NCBI RefSeq assembly: GCF_004345675.1
Contig: NZ_SLWU01000006.1
Coordinates: forward strand, 1-64,000
From: Caldanaerobacter subterraneus
Lineage (GTDB): Bacteria > Bacillota > Thermoanaerobacteria > Thermoanaerobacterales > Thermoanaerobacteraceae
Direction: 5' to 3'
DNA length: 64,000 nt
Part shown: positions 24,638-33,386 of the stretch, in pieces
Position numbering within the stretch: position 1 is the stretch's first letter
How the letters are laid out: each line of letters starts with the position of its first letter
Translations under genes and position numbers: made by a program
The notes under the pieces: generated by a model
The model's database searches: none
Seen by the model: only the letters and a program-made list of their open reading frames with translations
What the model was told of the DNA's origin: nothing

Positions 24638-25912
24638 ATGTTAAACAAAAGAGTAAAAGTGTATATTTCTATAATAATTGCTTTAGGAATTTCTTTCCTT
24701 ATATATTCTATGCTAAGAACTTCAAAAAATACAATTCCAGATATAATTTTATTTGGTTTTTTTGCTGCATTAGCTGAATCAATGCCAGTATACATTGCTA
24801 AAGAAATTACTGTTTCTGTGGCATTTGCTGTAGATTTAATGGCTCTACTCATTTTTGGACCTTATGGTGGTGCTTTAATTGCTTCTATGGGTACAGCATT
24901 TCAAATTGTTAAAAGTGAAGATGGTACTTTGAGGCATATATTCAACTTGCCCTACTATAAGACGTTATTTAACATAAGTGAACTGGCTTTAAGCGTGGGA
25001 ATTGCAGGTTTAGTATTTGAATATACAGGAGGAGTTGCAGGCACTTACATATATCCTAAATATCTTATACCTGCAGTGATAGCTGCTTCAGTATATTATC
25101 TTCTTAATACCTCAATTATAGCAATATTATTGTTACTACTTACTAATAAATCTCTCAGTTATGTTATAATGAAAGAAATTAAATGGATGGTTCCTAATTT
25201 CCTCTTTCTAGCCTTTTTAGGTATTGTCATGACAGAGGCATTTGTGAGAATTGGTTACATAAGCTTTGTACTCCTTTTTATTCCTCTATTTATGGTTCGC
25301 TATATGTTTAAGCTTTACATAGACTTAAAACAGTCTTACTATGACACAATAAATGTCCTTATGAAGGCGCTTGATGCGAAGGACAAATACACAGCAGGTC
25401 ATTCTCAGAGCGTTGAAAGAATTGCTGCCCTTCTTTCAAGGGAGCTAGGGCTTAGTGAATCTCATATTGAGAGAATTAGAATTGCAGCACTTTTACACGA
25501 TATAGGAAAGATTGGAGTTAAAGAGGAGGTTTTAAATAAACCCGGGAAGCTGACTGATGAAGAGATGAACCTTATAAGAGAACACCCTGTGAAGGGATAT
25601 GAGATTTTAAGTGAAGTTCCATCGTTAAAGGATGTAGCTTTGTGGGTAAGATATCATCATGAATGGTACAATGGCAGTGGATATCCAGATGGGTTAAAAG
25701 GAGAAAAAATTCCCATTGAAGCTCAGATACTTTCTTTGGCTGATGTTTTTGATGCTTTAGTTTCAGACAGACCTTATCGAGATGCTTTTTCTCAGGAAGA
25801 AGCTTATAAGATAATTTTAGATCATGAAGGAACGCAATTCAGTCCAAAACTCATAGATGCCTTTAAGAAAGCCTTTGAAAAGCACAGGGAGGAATTTAAG
25901 CATGATATTTGA
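24638..25912 (+). CDS. Membrane-anchored HD-GYP phosphodiesterase
   Basis: A 424-residue protein. Residues ~1-220 contain seven to eight hydrophobic segments (first: VYISIIIALGISFLIYSML), a membrane sensory domain. The C-terminal HD-GYP domain has AALLHDIGKIGVKEEVL (metal His287-Asp288), EHPVKGYEIL, HHEWYNGSGYPDGL (GYP near 348) and LADVFDALVSDRPY. HD-GYP enzymes degrade cyclic di-GMP or related dinucleotides; all key residues are present. The start follows GAGGAGG by 6 nt. The next gene overlaps its end. Confidence 0.92.
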   Translation: MLNKRVKVYISIIIALGISFLIYSMLRTSKNTIPDIILFGFFAALAESMPVYIAKEITVSVAFAVDLMALLIFGPYGGALIASMGTAFQIVKSEDGTLRHIFNLPYYKTLFNISELALSVGIAGLVFEYTGGVAGTYIYPKYLIPAVIAASVYYLLNTSIIAILLLLLTNKSLSYVIMKEIKWMVPNFLFLAFLGIVMTEAFVRIGYISFVLLFIPLFMVRYMFKLYIDLKQSYYDTINVLMKALDAKDKYTAGHSQSVERIAALLSRELGLSESHIERIRIAALLHDIGKIGVKEEVLNKPGKLTDEEMNLIREHPVKGYEILSEVPSLKDVALWVRYHHEWYNGSGYPDGLKGEKIPIEAQILSLADVFDALVSDRPYRDAFSQEEAYKIILDHEGTQFSPKLIDAFKKAFEKHREEFKHDI

Positions 25913-26486
25913 TTCACTTGGAGCTTCTCTAATTTACGGACTTTTGAGAAGGGGGAAAATAAGCGGAATAGGGGACATTGTAATAAAAAAGATGGATTTT
26001 TTTATAGCCGCTTTTATTATACAGTTGATACTGTGGAACCTATCTGATAAATTTCCCATCATCATGGAATACCGCGCATACATCCACTTCCTTGTGTACC
26101 TTTTGCTTTTTATAGGGCTGTGGTACAATAGAGATAGCAAATATTTCAGGATAATCGCCTTGGGAGTTTTTCTCAATTTTATAGTGATATTTGCAAATGG
26201 AGGTAGAATGCCAGTATCTATCGAAGCACTAAAGGCGGCGGGACTTAATCACCTAATTCCACCTCTTGTGGAGGATAAAATTACTACTCATCAGGTTTTG
26301 ACCTCCTCTACAAGGCTTAAATTTCTGGCAGATGTCCTTGTGCTTCCAAAGCCATATCCTCTTCCTAAGGCTTTCAGCGTGGGAGATTTGCTGATGGCTG
26401 TGGGCATTTTCTGGCTTATTACAGATGCGATGCTGGGCAGGGTGAAAAAGTATGACGGCGAAGGAGAGAAGGGAAAAAATACTTGA
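25902..26486 (+). CDS. DUF5317 family membrane protein
   Basis: A 194-residue integral membrane protein of unknown function. It has about five hydrophobic segments (FFIAAFIIQLILWNL, FLVYLLLFIGLWY, IIALGVFLNFIVIFA, VGDLLMAVGIFWLI) and the conserved NGGRMPVS loop typical of this family. It starts inside the end of the HD-GYP gene (11-nt overlap; GGGAGGA ribosome site), so translation is coupled. Its end overlaps niaR by 35 nt. The conserved pairing with HD-GYP hints at a shared membrane signalling task. Confidence 0.85.
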   Translation: MIFDSLGASLIYGLLRRGKISGIGDIVIKKMDFFIAAFIIQLILWNLSDKFPIIMEYRAYIHFLVYLLLFIGLWYNRDSKYFRIIALGVFLNFIVIFANGGRMPVSIEALKAAGLNHLIPPLVEDKITTHQVLTSSTRLKFLADVLVLPKPYPLPKAFSVGDLLMAVGIFWLITDAMLGRVKKYDGEGEKGKNT

Positions 26487-26967
26487 GATTTTAAAAGAGG
26501 CTAAAGAGCCTATTTCTGGTTCTGAGCTTGCCAAAATTTTTGGAGTTACAAGACAGATAATAGTTCAGGATATAGCTATTTTGAGAGCTAAGGGCAGTAG
26601 AATAATTTCTACTCCTCAAGGGTATATAGTAGACCTTGTGAGAGAAGGCACAAAGAAAAGAGTTTTTGCTGTAAAACACGGGTATGAGAGGACAGAAGAG
26701 GAGCTAAACTTAATAGTTGACAATGGGGGGAAAGTACTGGACGTTATTGTGGAGCATCCTTACTATGGAGAGTTAAAAGGGCTTTTAATGCTTTCCTCTA
26801 GGTACGATGTTGCAAAATTTATGGAGGTTATAAAAAAAGAAAAGGCAGCGCTTTTGTCTTCTCTTACAGGGGGAGTGCATCTTCATACTGTAGAGGCAGA
26901 AAGCGATGAAGCTCTTGCCAGAATAGAAAAAGCGCTAAGAGATAAGGGTTTTTTAATAGAGGAATAA
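26452..26967 (+). CDS. niaR: NiaR-type niacin-responsive repressor
   Basis: A 171-residue regulator with an N-terminal winged helix (HTH_11; SGSELAKIFGVTRQIIVQDI near residues 23-42) and a C-terminal 3H domain carrying the three His sites (VEHPYYGEL, GVHLHTVE). NiaR represses NAD synthesis and niacin uptake genes when nicotinic acid is present. The neighbour downstream is the niacin transporter niaX, with a palindromic operator in its promoter. Adjacent repressor, operator and transporter agree well. Confidence 0.93.
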   Translation: MTAKERREKILEILKEAKEPISGSELAKIFGVTRQIIVQDIAILRAKGSRIISTPQGYIVDLVREGTKKRVFAVKHGYERTEEELNLIVDNGGKVLDVIVEHPYYGELKGLLMLSSRYDVAKFMEVIKKEKAALLSSLTGGVHLHTVEAESDEALARIEKALRDKGFLIEE

Positions 26968-26983
26968 AAATTTTAATTTTATA

Positions 26984-27013
26984 TTGACAGCTGTATATAC
27001 ACCTGTGTATACT
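26984..27013 (+). promoter_or_regulatory. niaX promoter with palindromic operator
   Basis: TTGACA (26984-26989), 18 nt, TATACT (27008-27013). Between and over the -10 lies TATACAC-CT-GTGTATA (26996-27011), a 7-bp inverted repeat well placed for repression by NiaR. The promoter is clear; NiaR binding is inferred from context. Confidence 0.7.
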
Positions 27014-27046
27014 ATAGTTGTGAGGATATATACAGGGAGGTATTTG

Positions 27047-27544
27047 ATGATGAAAGCAAAAGAAATAACTGTCGGCGGACTTCTGGCAGCTCTTGCCTTG
27101 GTTATTCCTCTAGCTTTTGGAGGTGTGCTAGGTATAGTAATTCCGCCTTTTTCGGCAACACTAGCTTCTCATGTGCCTGTCATGCTGGCAATGGTTGTAA
27201 GCCCTGCCACAGCGGTTTTTGTTGGATTGGTTTCTGCACTGGGCTTTTTGATTAAATTAGGTCCTGTGATTGCAGCAAGAGCAGCAGTTCACGCTGTATT
27301 CGGATATGTGGGGGCGAAAATGATACAAAGAGGGTACTCATTCCTTGTAGCTTTAGCCGCTACCCTTCCGATACACGCAGGATTAGAAGCATTAGTTGTG
27401 ATGCCTTTTGGATTTGATTTTTACACGGCATTTGTGGTGGTAGGGGTTGGAACCATGATACATCACGTTATAGATTCTGCAATTGCTCTTGCTGTGTTTT
27501 ATGCTTTAAATCCGATATTGAAATTAAAAACTATACAGCATTAA
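27047..27544 (+). CDS. niaX: Niacin ECF transporter S component
   Basis: A 165-residue membrane protein with five to six hydrophobic segments (VGGLLAALALVIPLAFGGVL; HVPVMLAMVVSPATAVFVG; AALGFLIKLG-like; FTAFVVVGVGTMIHHVIDSA-like). The ASHVPVMLA motif and the compact size fit ECF S components such as NiaX, which bind vitamin precursors and use a shared energising module encoded elsewhere. Niacin is inferred from niaR next door. GGGAGG lies 6 nt before ATG 27047; ATG 27050 is an alternative. Confidence 0.85.
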   Translation: MMKAKEITVGGLLAALALVIPLAFGGVLGIVIPPFSATLASHVPVMLAMVVSPATAVFVGLVSALGFLIKLGPVIAARAAVHAVFGYVGAKMIQRGYSFLVALAATLPIHAGLEALVVMPFGFDFYTAFVVVGVGTMIHHVIDSAIALAVFYALNPILKLKTIQH

Positions 27545-27545
27545 A

Positions 27546-27573
27546 GCCCCATTCAGGGGCATTTATTTTTTTT
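27546..27573 (+). terminator. Terminator after niaX
   Basis: GCCCC (27546-27550), ATTCA, GGGGC (27556-27560), then ATTTATTTTTTTT. Confidence 0.85.
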
Positions 27574-27697
27574 CTTTTGTGAAAATTATGTGAAGATAGT
27601 GTAAAATATTATTTAAAAGGGCTGTTTTTTATTGTCATCCACTTCCTGTAGTGATATAATATATACTTGATTAACGATACCTTAGAAGGTGATAAAA

Positions 27698-30394
27698 ATG
27701 TTGGGCTTAGTTGAAAAAATATTTGGCAGTTACAGTGAAAGAGAAGTAAGGAGACTGGAGCCAATTGCGGAGAAAGTTCTGTCATATGAAGACCAGATGG
27801 CAAGGCTTACTGATGCGGAGTTAAGGGCGAAAACAGATGAGTTTAAAAATAGATTGAAAAACGGCGAAACCCTTGATGATATACTTCCTGAAGCTTTTGC
27901 AGTTGTGAGAGAGGCTGCCTGGAGAACATTAAAGATGAAGCATTTCAAAGTACAGATAATAGGTGGCATTGTTCTTCACCAGGGGCGTATTGCCGAGATG
28001 AAGACTGGTGAAGGTAAGACATTGGTGGCTACTCTGCCCGCATATCTTAATGCTTTGGAAGGAAAAGGAGTTCACATTGTAACTGTCAATGACTACTTGG
28101 CTAAAAGAGATAGAGATTGGATGGGAAAGATATACGAATTTTTGGGGTTAAGTGTGGGAGTAATACTTCACGACATGGGACCTGCAGAAAGGAAGAAAGC
28201 TTATGCGGCTGATATAACCTATGGTACGAATAATGAATTTGGCTTTGACTACTTGAGAGACAACATGGTCATATACAAAGAAGATATGGTTCAAAGAGAG
28301 CTCAATTATGCCATAATAGACGAGGTAGACAGCATCTTGATAGATGAAGCCAGAACTCCTCTCATAATCTCTGGAGTGGGCGAAAAATCCACAGATATGT
28401 ACAAATTAGCTGACAGGTTTGTAAGGACTTTGAAAAAAGATGAAGACTATGTAGTTGATGAGAAGGCGAAGGCTGTAAGTTTAACTGAAAAAGGAGTTGC
28501 CAAGGCAGAGAAATTTTTTGGGATAAAAAATTTAGCAGATATTGAGAACATGGAGATTTCTCACCACATTCAGCAGGCATTGAAAGCTCATGCGATAATG
28601 AAGAGGGACAGAGATTATGTTGTAAAAGACGGTCAGGTCATAATAGTAGATGAATTTACAGGAAGGCTCATGTTTGGAAGAAGATATAGCGAAGGTTTGC
28701 ACCAAGCTATTGAGGCTAAAGAGGGAGTAAAAGTTGAAAGGGAAAGTAAAACCCTTGCTACTATAACTTTACAAAATTATTTCAGGATGTACAAAAAATT
28801 AGCCGGTATGACAGGTACTGCTCAGACAGAAGAGCAGGAATTTAGAGACATATACGGATTGGACGTTGTGGTCATTCCTACTCACAAACCCATGATAAGA
28901 ATAGACCACCCTGATGTGATATACAAGACAGAAGAGGCGAAATTCAGAGCAGTGGTTGAAGACATTGTGGAAAGGCATAAAAAGGGTCAGCCTGTTCTTG
29001 TGGGTACTGTTTCTATTGAAAAATCTGAAAAATTAAGCGCAATGCTGAAAAAAAGAGGAATACCCCATCAGGTTTTAAATGCCAAGTACCATGAAAAGGA
29101 AGCAGAGATAATAGCGCAGGCTGGTAGAAAAGGAGCAGTCACAATTGCTACAAACATGGCAGGACGTGGTACAGATATTCTCTTAGGCGGAAATCCTGAG
29201 TTTATTGCAAAGAGAAAAATGCTGGAGGAAGGCTATTCCAAAGAGATTATAAATGAGGCGGCAGGGTACGGTCCCGTGTCCAGTGAAGAAGTGAGAAAAG
29301 CCCGCGAAAGGTATTTTGAGCTTTTGGAAGAAGCCAAAAAGGAGACGGAGAAAGAGCACGAAGAAGTCGTAAAACTTGGCGGTTTGTACGTTATAGGTAC
29401 AGAAAGGCATGAAGCGAGAAGAATTGACAATCAGTTGAGAGGCCGTGCTGGCCGTCAGGGAGATCCGGGAGAATCAAGATTTTACATCTCTTTAGAAGAC
29501 GACCTTATGAGGTTATTTGGTTCAGAGAGGGTAAAAAACCTAATGGACAGTTTAGGGATTGATGATGACCAGCCAATAGAGCACAAAATTCTTACAAAGC
29601 AGATTGAGCAGGCGCAGAAAAAAGTAGAAGGCATAAACTTTGACATAAGAAAACATCTCCTCCAGTACGACGATGTTATGAACAAACAAAGAGAAATCAT
29701 ATACGCTCAGAGGAGAAAGGTTTTGGAAGGGGAAAACCTCAAGGATTCTATCCTTGAGATGGTAAGAAGCATAATAGAGAGATATGTAGAAATTTATACG
29801 GCAGGGAGCAAATATCCTGAAGAATGGGATATAAAGGGGCTTTTGGATCATCTGTATGATATGTTCCTTGAAAAAGACAGCGTTGTAATAGATGTGGATT
29901 TAGACAGGCTTGACAAAGAAGTTCTGACTGACATAATATATGAAGAGGCGGTAAGGCAGTACGAGAGAAAAGAAGCCGAGATTGGCCCAGAGCAGATGAG
30001 GGAAATTGAAAGAATAGTATTACTGAGGGTTGTTGATACTAAGTGGATGGACCACATAGATGAAATGGACCAATTGCGCCAGGGCATAGGATTGAGAGCT
30101 TACGGGCAGGTAGATCCTTTGATTGAGTATAAAAAGATAGCTTTTGACATGTTTGAGGATTTGATACACAGCATACAGGAGGATACAGTCAAGTTCCTGT
30201 ACAGGATTCAGGTGAACAAAGACAACAAGCTCAAGAGAGAGCAGGTTGCAAAGCCAGTTTCTACTAATATAAACGGCGAAGGAGATAATAAAAAACAGCC
30301 TGTAGTGAAAGAGAAGAAAGTGGGCAGAAATGACCCGTGCCCCTGTGGAAGCGGCAAGAAATACAAAAAATGCTGCGGAGCTAACGTAAAATAA
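27698..30394 (+). CDS. secA: Preprotein translocase ATPase SecA
   Basis: The motor of Sec protein export, 898 residues. DEAD-type NBD1 has [11 protein letters not shown] near residues 102-112 and [15 protein letters not shown] near 207; the preprotein cross-linking domain follows; NBD2 has NMAGRGTDI near 486 and [14 protein letters not shown] near 580. The C-terminus carries the zinc/SecB-binding tail [14 protein letters not shown]. Start 27698 follows AAGGTGA. prfB lies 22 nt downstream, the common secA-prfB order. Confidence 0.98.
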   Translation: MLGLVEKIFGSYSEREVRRLEPIAEKVLSYEDQMARLTDAELRAKTDEFKNRLKNGETLDDILPEAFAVVREAAWRTLKMKHFKVQIIGGIVLHQGRIAEMKTGEGKTLVATLPAYLNALEGKGVHIVTVNDYLAKRDRDWMGKIYEFLGLSVGVILHDMGPAERKKAYAADITYGTNNEFGFDYLRDNMVIYKEDMVQRELNYAIIDEVDSILIDEARTPLIISGVGEKSTDMYKLADRFVRTLKKDEDYVVDEKAKAVSLTEKGVAKAEKFFGIKNLADIENMEISHHIQQALKAHAIMKRDRDYVVKDGQVIIVDEFTGRLMFGRRYSEGLHQAIEAKEGVKVERESKTLATITLQNYFRMYKKLAGMTGTAQTEEQEFRDIYGLDVVVIPTHKPMIRIDHPDVIYKTEEAKFRAVVEDIVERHKKGQPVLVGTVSIEKSEKLSAMLKKRGIPHQVLNAKYHEKEAEIIAQAGRKGAVTIATNMAGRGTDILLGGNPEFIAKRKMLEEGYSKEIINEAAGYGPVSSEEVRKARERYFELLEEAKKETEKEHEEVVKLGGLYVIGTERHEARRIDNQLRGRAGRQGDPGESRFYISLEDDLMRLFGSERVKNLMDSLGIDDDQPIEHKILTKQIEQAQKKVEGINFDIRKHLLQYDDVMNKQREIIYAQRRKVLEGENLKDSILEMVRSIIERYVEIYTAGSKYPEEWDIKGLLDHLYDMFLEKDSVVIDVDLDRLDKEVLTDIIYEEAVRQYERKEAEIGPEQMREIERIVLLRVVDTKWMDHIDEMDQLRQGIGLRAYGQVDPLIEYKKIAFDMFEDLIHSIQEDTVKFLYRIQVNKDNKLKREQVAKPVSTNINGEGDNKKQPVVKEKKVGRNDPCPCGSGKKYKKCCGANVK

Positions 30395-30416
30395 AGGGAA
30401 AAGGAGAGGATGAGAA

Positions 30417-31518
30417 TTGCTGCAGGATTACAGGGCAGAAGTTGAACAAATGCTTCATGAGATAAAAGAAATGGGTGTTTCTCTTTGACGTGGAAGGGAT
30501 AAAAAAAGAGATAGAGGATATAGAAAGACAAATGTCAGATCCTTCTTTCTGGAGCGATTTGAAAAAATCTCAAGAACTTTCCAAAAAGCAAAAAGCGTTG
30601 AAAGAACTTCTGGAAGAATATGAATCCCTTCTTTCTCGCTGTGAAGACTTGTACACTCTAATTGAGCTAGGTTTGGAAGAAGGGGATGAATCTATAACTG
30701 AAGAGGTGGAGAGGGAATACAAAGAGCTTAAAAAAGAAGTTGAAAATCTTAAAATACGTACTCTTTTGAGTGGGCCATATGACAAAAACAATGCTATACT
30801 CTCTATTCACGCAGGGTCAGGTGGCACTGAAGCTCAGGACTGGGCTGAAATGCTTCTTAGGATGTACACCAGATGGGCTAATGATAAGGGATTTGAAGTA
30901 GAAATACTGGATTATCTGGAAGGGGAAGAAGCCGGCATAAAGAGTGCTACTCTTCTCATAAAGGGACCCTTTGCCTATGGTTATCTGAAGGGAGAGGCAG
31001 GAGTTCACAGACTTGTCAGGATTTCTCCTTTTGATGCAGCAGGCAGGCGCCATACCTCTTTTGCTCTGGTAGAAGTTATACCTGAGCTTGAAGATGATAT
31101 AGAAATTGAAATAAGGCCTGAAGATTTAAAAATTGATACGTTCAGGGCATCAGGCGCAGGGGGGCAGCATGTTAACAAGACAGAGTCTGCAGTGAGGATT
31201 ACTCACCTTCCGACAGGGATAGTTGTCTCATGTCAGAATGAGAGGTCTCAGATACAGAATAGAGAGACTGCTATGAAAATGCTCAAAGCAAAGCTTTTGG
31301 ATTTGATGATGAAAGAGAGAAAAGAAAAGATAGAGGACCTAAAGGGAGAGCACAGAGAGGCTGCATGGGGCAACCAGATAAGGTCTTATGTTTTTCAGCC
31401 CTATACTCTTGTAAAAGACCACAGGACAAATTATGAAGAAGGAAATGTAAATGCCGTTATGGACGGAGAGATAGATGGGTTTATAAATGCTTATTTAAAG
31501 CAAAAGAGCGCATCCTGA
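30417..31518 (+). CDS. prfB: Peptide chain release factor 2 with programmed +1 frameshift
   Basis: Releases finished proteins at UGA and UAA codons. The gene is read in two frames. A short frame starts at TTG 30417 (AAGGAGAGG at 30401-30409) and reaches an in-frame TGA at 30486-30488 after 23 codons. At CTT-TGA-C (30483-30489) a +1 shift reads GAC and continues to 31518, giving about 366 residues, the normal RF2 length. The release motif GGQHVNK and the UGA-recognition tripeptide SPF (RISPFDAAG) are present. The slip site gives autoregulation: low RF2 favours shifting. An annotation starting at 30475 or later would lose the first exon-like part. Confidence 0.97.
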
Positions 31519-31534
31519 TGGATGCCTCTTTTTT
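31510..31534 (+). terminator. Terminator after prfB
   Basis: GCATCC (31510-31515), TGAT, GGATGC (31520-31525), then CTCTTTTTT. Confidence 0.85.
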
Positions 31535-31627
31535 ATTCTTACTAAAAAATTTTTTCTTGCCACCCCTAAAAATTTCGATTCCCTTCCGAAATAATATAGT
31601 GAAAACAAAAACAAAGGAGGGAAGGAT

Positions 31628-32296
31628 ATGAGAAGAGTTTTAGCGTTAGTTTTAGTGCTTCTTTTAGTTTTTTCAGCAGGTATTACTGTTTACGCTAAAC
31701 CAAACAAAGAAAAGCATGAGCTAAAGATTGAGACAAAGACCAAGTTGCAATCAAAAGGAGAGAGCAAAGAGAACAAGCTGGAGCTTGAGGTACATACTAA
31801 ATTTGAATCAAAAAAAGGCATAGAAGCTTTTAAAGGCGAGATAAAAATAAATGGGCAAAAGTTCAAATTTGATATTCCCCCTGTAATAAAAGATGGAAGA
31901 ACTTTGATTCCTGTAAGAGCTGTAATGAATGGCCTCGGAGCTAAAGTGGAGTGGGACCCTGATACTAAAACTGTAACAATCACGAAAGGAGACACTGTGG
32001 TTCAGTTTGTGCTGGGTGAAAACAAAGTAATTGTAAATGGCCAAGAAATAACACTTGACGTTCCAGCAATTGAGATAAGCAACAGAACTTTTGTGCCCTT
32101 GAGATTCCTCTCAGAAATTTTTGGTGAAAAAGTAAAATACGATGAAAAGACAGGAAACATAGAAATTGAGGAAGAGACTCAGATAGAAATAGAAAATGAA
32201 GAAAATACAGTTTCTCAAGAGGTATACAACAGCACCACTGAGACAGTTTCGGGAAGTGTATATGATAACAGTGAAGAAGTAGAAAAAAATGAATAA
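31628..32296 (+). CDS. Secreted protein with copper amine oxidase N-terminal-type domain
   Basis: A 222-residue exported protein. A signal peptide (MRRVLALVLVLLLVFSAG, cleavage near VYAK, residue ~26) precedes a Lys/Glu-rich linker and one copper-amine-oxidase-N1 domain (residues ~75-180: INGQKFKFDIPPVIKDGRTL, then IPVRAVMNGLGAKVEWD and FVPLRFLSEIFG). Despite the name, these domains are non-catalytic cell-surface modules common in thermophilic Firmicutes. The C-terminus is acidic and Ser/Thr-rich. A strong AAGGAGGG site and its own terminator mark it as a single gene. Confidence 0.88.
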   Translation: MRRVLALVLVLLLVFSAGITVYAKPNKEKHELKIETKTKLQSKGESKENKLELEVHTKFESKKGIEAFKGEIKINGQKFKFDIPPVIKDGRTLIPVRAVMNGLGAKVEWDPDTKTVTITKGDTVVQFVLGENKVIVNGQEITLDVPAIEISNRTFVPLRFLSEIFGEKVKYDEKTGNIEIEEETQIEIENEENTVSQEVYNSTTETVSGSVYDNSEEVEKNE

Positions 32297-32308
32297 TAAA
32301 ATAATATA

Positions 32309-32347
32309 CCCCCAAAACTGGTTAAAGGGCCGTTTTGGGGTTGTTTT
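32309..32347 (+). terminator. Terminator after the copper amine oxidase-domain gene
   Basis: CCCCAAAAC (32310-32318) pairs with GTTTTGGGG (32332-32340), followed by TTGTTTT. Confidence 0.8.
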
Positions 32348-32418
32348 ATTGACAAAAAAGGGCATAAACTTTATAATTGGGTTAACAATGTAAAAGCAAA
32401 CAATGGGGGACGAAGGAA

Positions 32419-32718
32419 ATGGTAAAAAAAGGGCTCTCAAGAGATAAAAGAGGTAGAGCTGGTTTTGTTTTCGGTGCATTGGGTCCGGGCTATAAGAGTG
32501 TTATTAAGCGGCCTCTCAGAAAAATTATTACTTACGGCTTAGTTGCTGGGTTTATATGGGGAGCAGAAAAGAAATATGGTAGAAGGCTTTCTCCTAAGCT
32601 TCTGCCTTTTGTGAGGGGAAAAGGTAGAAGGTATTTGCGCTACGCAGAAGTAGCCTTGACACAACTTTACAATTACCTAGTGAATAAGAGGAAAGAGGGG
32701 GAAGGAAGTGAAAAATAG
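32419..32718 (+). CDS. Small basic protein of unknown function linked to cobA
   Basis: A 99-residue, strongly basic protein (many Arg/Lys) with one moderately hydrophobic stretch (ITYGLVAGFIWGAEK near residues 37-51). Not recognised. A GAAGGA ribosome site lies just before the ATG. The cobA start lies 11 nt inside its 3' end, so the pair are translationally coupled; whether it has a cobalamin-related role is only a guess. It may be membrane-associated. Confidence 0.65.
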   Translation: MVKKGLSRDKRGRAGFVFGALGPGYKSVIKRPLRKIITYGLVAGFIWGAEKKYGRRLSPKLLPFVRGKGRRYLRYAEVALTQLYNYLVNKRKEGEGSEK

Positions 32719-33235
32719 AAAAGGTCTTGTGATGATATACACTGGCGATGGAAAAGGAAAGACTACGGCTGCTTTAGGGCTCGCTTTAAGGGCGATTGGG
32801 CATGGGCAAAAAGTCTATATGATTCAGTTTATGAAAGGAAGTCCTAATTATGGGGAGATAAAAGCCTCGAAGTATCTTCCAAATTTTGAAATTGTTCAAA
32901 AGGGAAGAGATGTTTTTGTGAAGAAAAATGAACCTCTAAAAGAGGATTTGGAGCTTGCAAATGAGGGGTTAGAGCTTGCGAGAGAAATCATTTCCAGTGG
33001 AGAGTACGATTTGGTGATATTGGATGAAATAAATGTGGCGGTAGATTATGGCTTGGTAAAAGAAGAAGATGTATTGGATTTGATAGAGATTAAACCTTCT
33101 TGGGTTACGCTTGTTTTAACTGGCCGTTATGCGCATGATAGGATTTTAGAAAAGGCTGATATGATAAGCGATGTAAAAGAAGTCAGACACCACTACCAAA
33201 ATGGGATTGAAGCACAAGAGGGAATAGAGTATTAA
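32708..33235 (+). CDS. cobA: Corrinoid adenosyltransferase (CobA/BtuR type)
   Basis: A 175-residue ATP:cob(I)alamin adenosyltransferase that attaches the adenosyl group of coenzyme B12. The P-loop YTGDGKGKTTAALGLALRA lies near residues 12-30, Walker B YDLVILDEINVAVDYGL near 101-117. The start is GTG 32708, overlapping the previous gene. No cobalamin riboswitch is visible upstream. Other B12 genes are not in the window, so this fits salvage or a distant operon. Confidence 0.93.
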   Translation: MKNRKGLVMIYTGDGKGKTTAALGLALRAIGHGQKVYMIQFMKGSPNYGEIKASKYLPNFEIVQKGRDVFVKKNEPLKEDLELANEGLELAREIISSGEYDLVILDEINVAVDYGLVKEEDVLDLIEIKPSWVTLVLTGRYAHDRILEKADMISDVKEVRHHYQNGIEAQEGIEY

Positions 33236-33246
33236 TCTGGTGAGAG

Positions 33247-33280
33247 AATAGATAGAAGGATGCTTCTATCTATTTTTTTA
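33247..33280 (+). terminator. Terminator after cobA
   Basis: AATAGATAGAAG (33247-33258), loop GATG, CTTCTATCTATT (33263-33274), then TTTTTT. Confidence 0.88.
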
Positions 33281-33292
33281 TTGAGCAAAAAT

Positions 33293-33350
33293 TTCACCAT
33301 TCGATGGTGAACAAATGTAAATTTACACCAGATGTCCTGTATATTATAAT
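33293..33350 (+). promoter_or_regulatory. Promoter and two palindromes before the PTS regulon
   Basis: TTTACA (33322-33327), exactly 17 nt, TATAAT (33345-33350). Upstream is the palindrome TTCACCAT-TCG-ATGGTGAA (33293-33311); a second, TGTAAATTTACA (33316-33327), covers the -35. Both are good candidate binding sites for the PRD regulator encoded next. Confidence 0.72.
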
Positions 33351-33386
33351 GAGAACTGTAAAGGTTAATAAAAAGGGTGAGCAACA

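Noticed and set aside
31574-31594. TTTCG...CGAAA repeat before the copper amine oxidase-domain gene, similar to the agrD operator
   Set aside because: The spacing and core differ (single palindrome with a 9-nt gap, no paired 9-mer at 21 bp), so membership of the same regulon is not supported.
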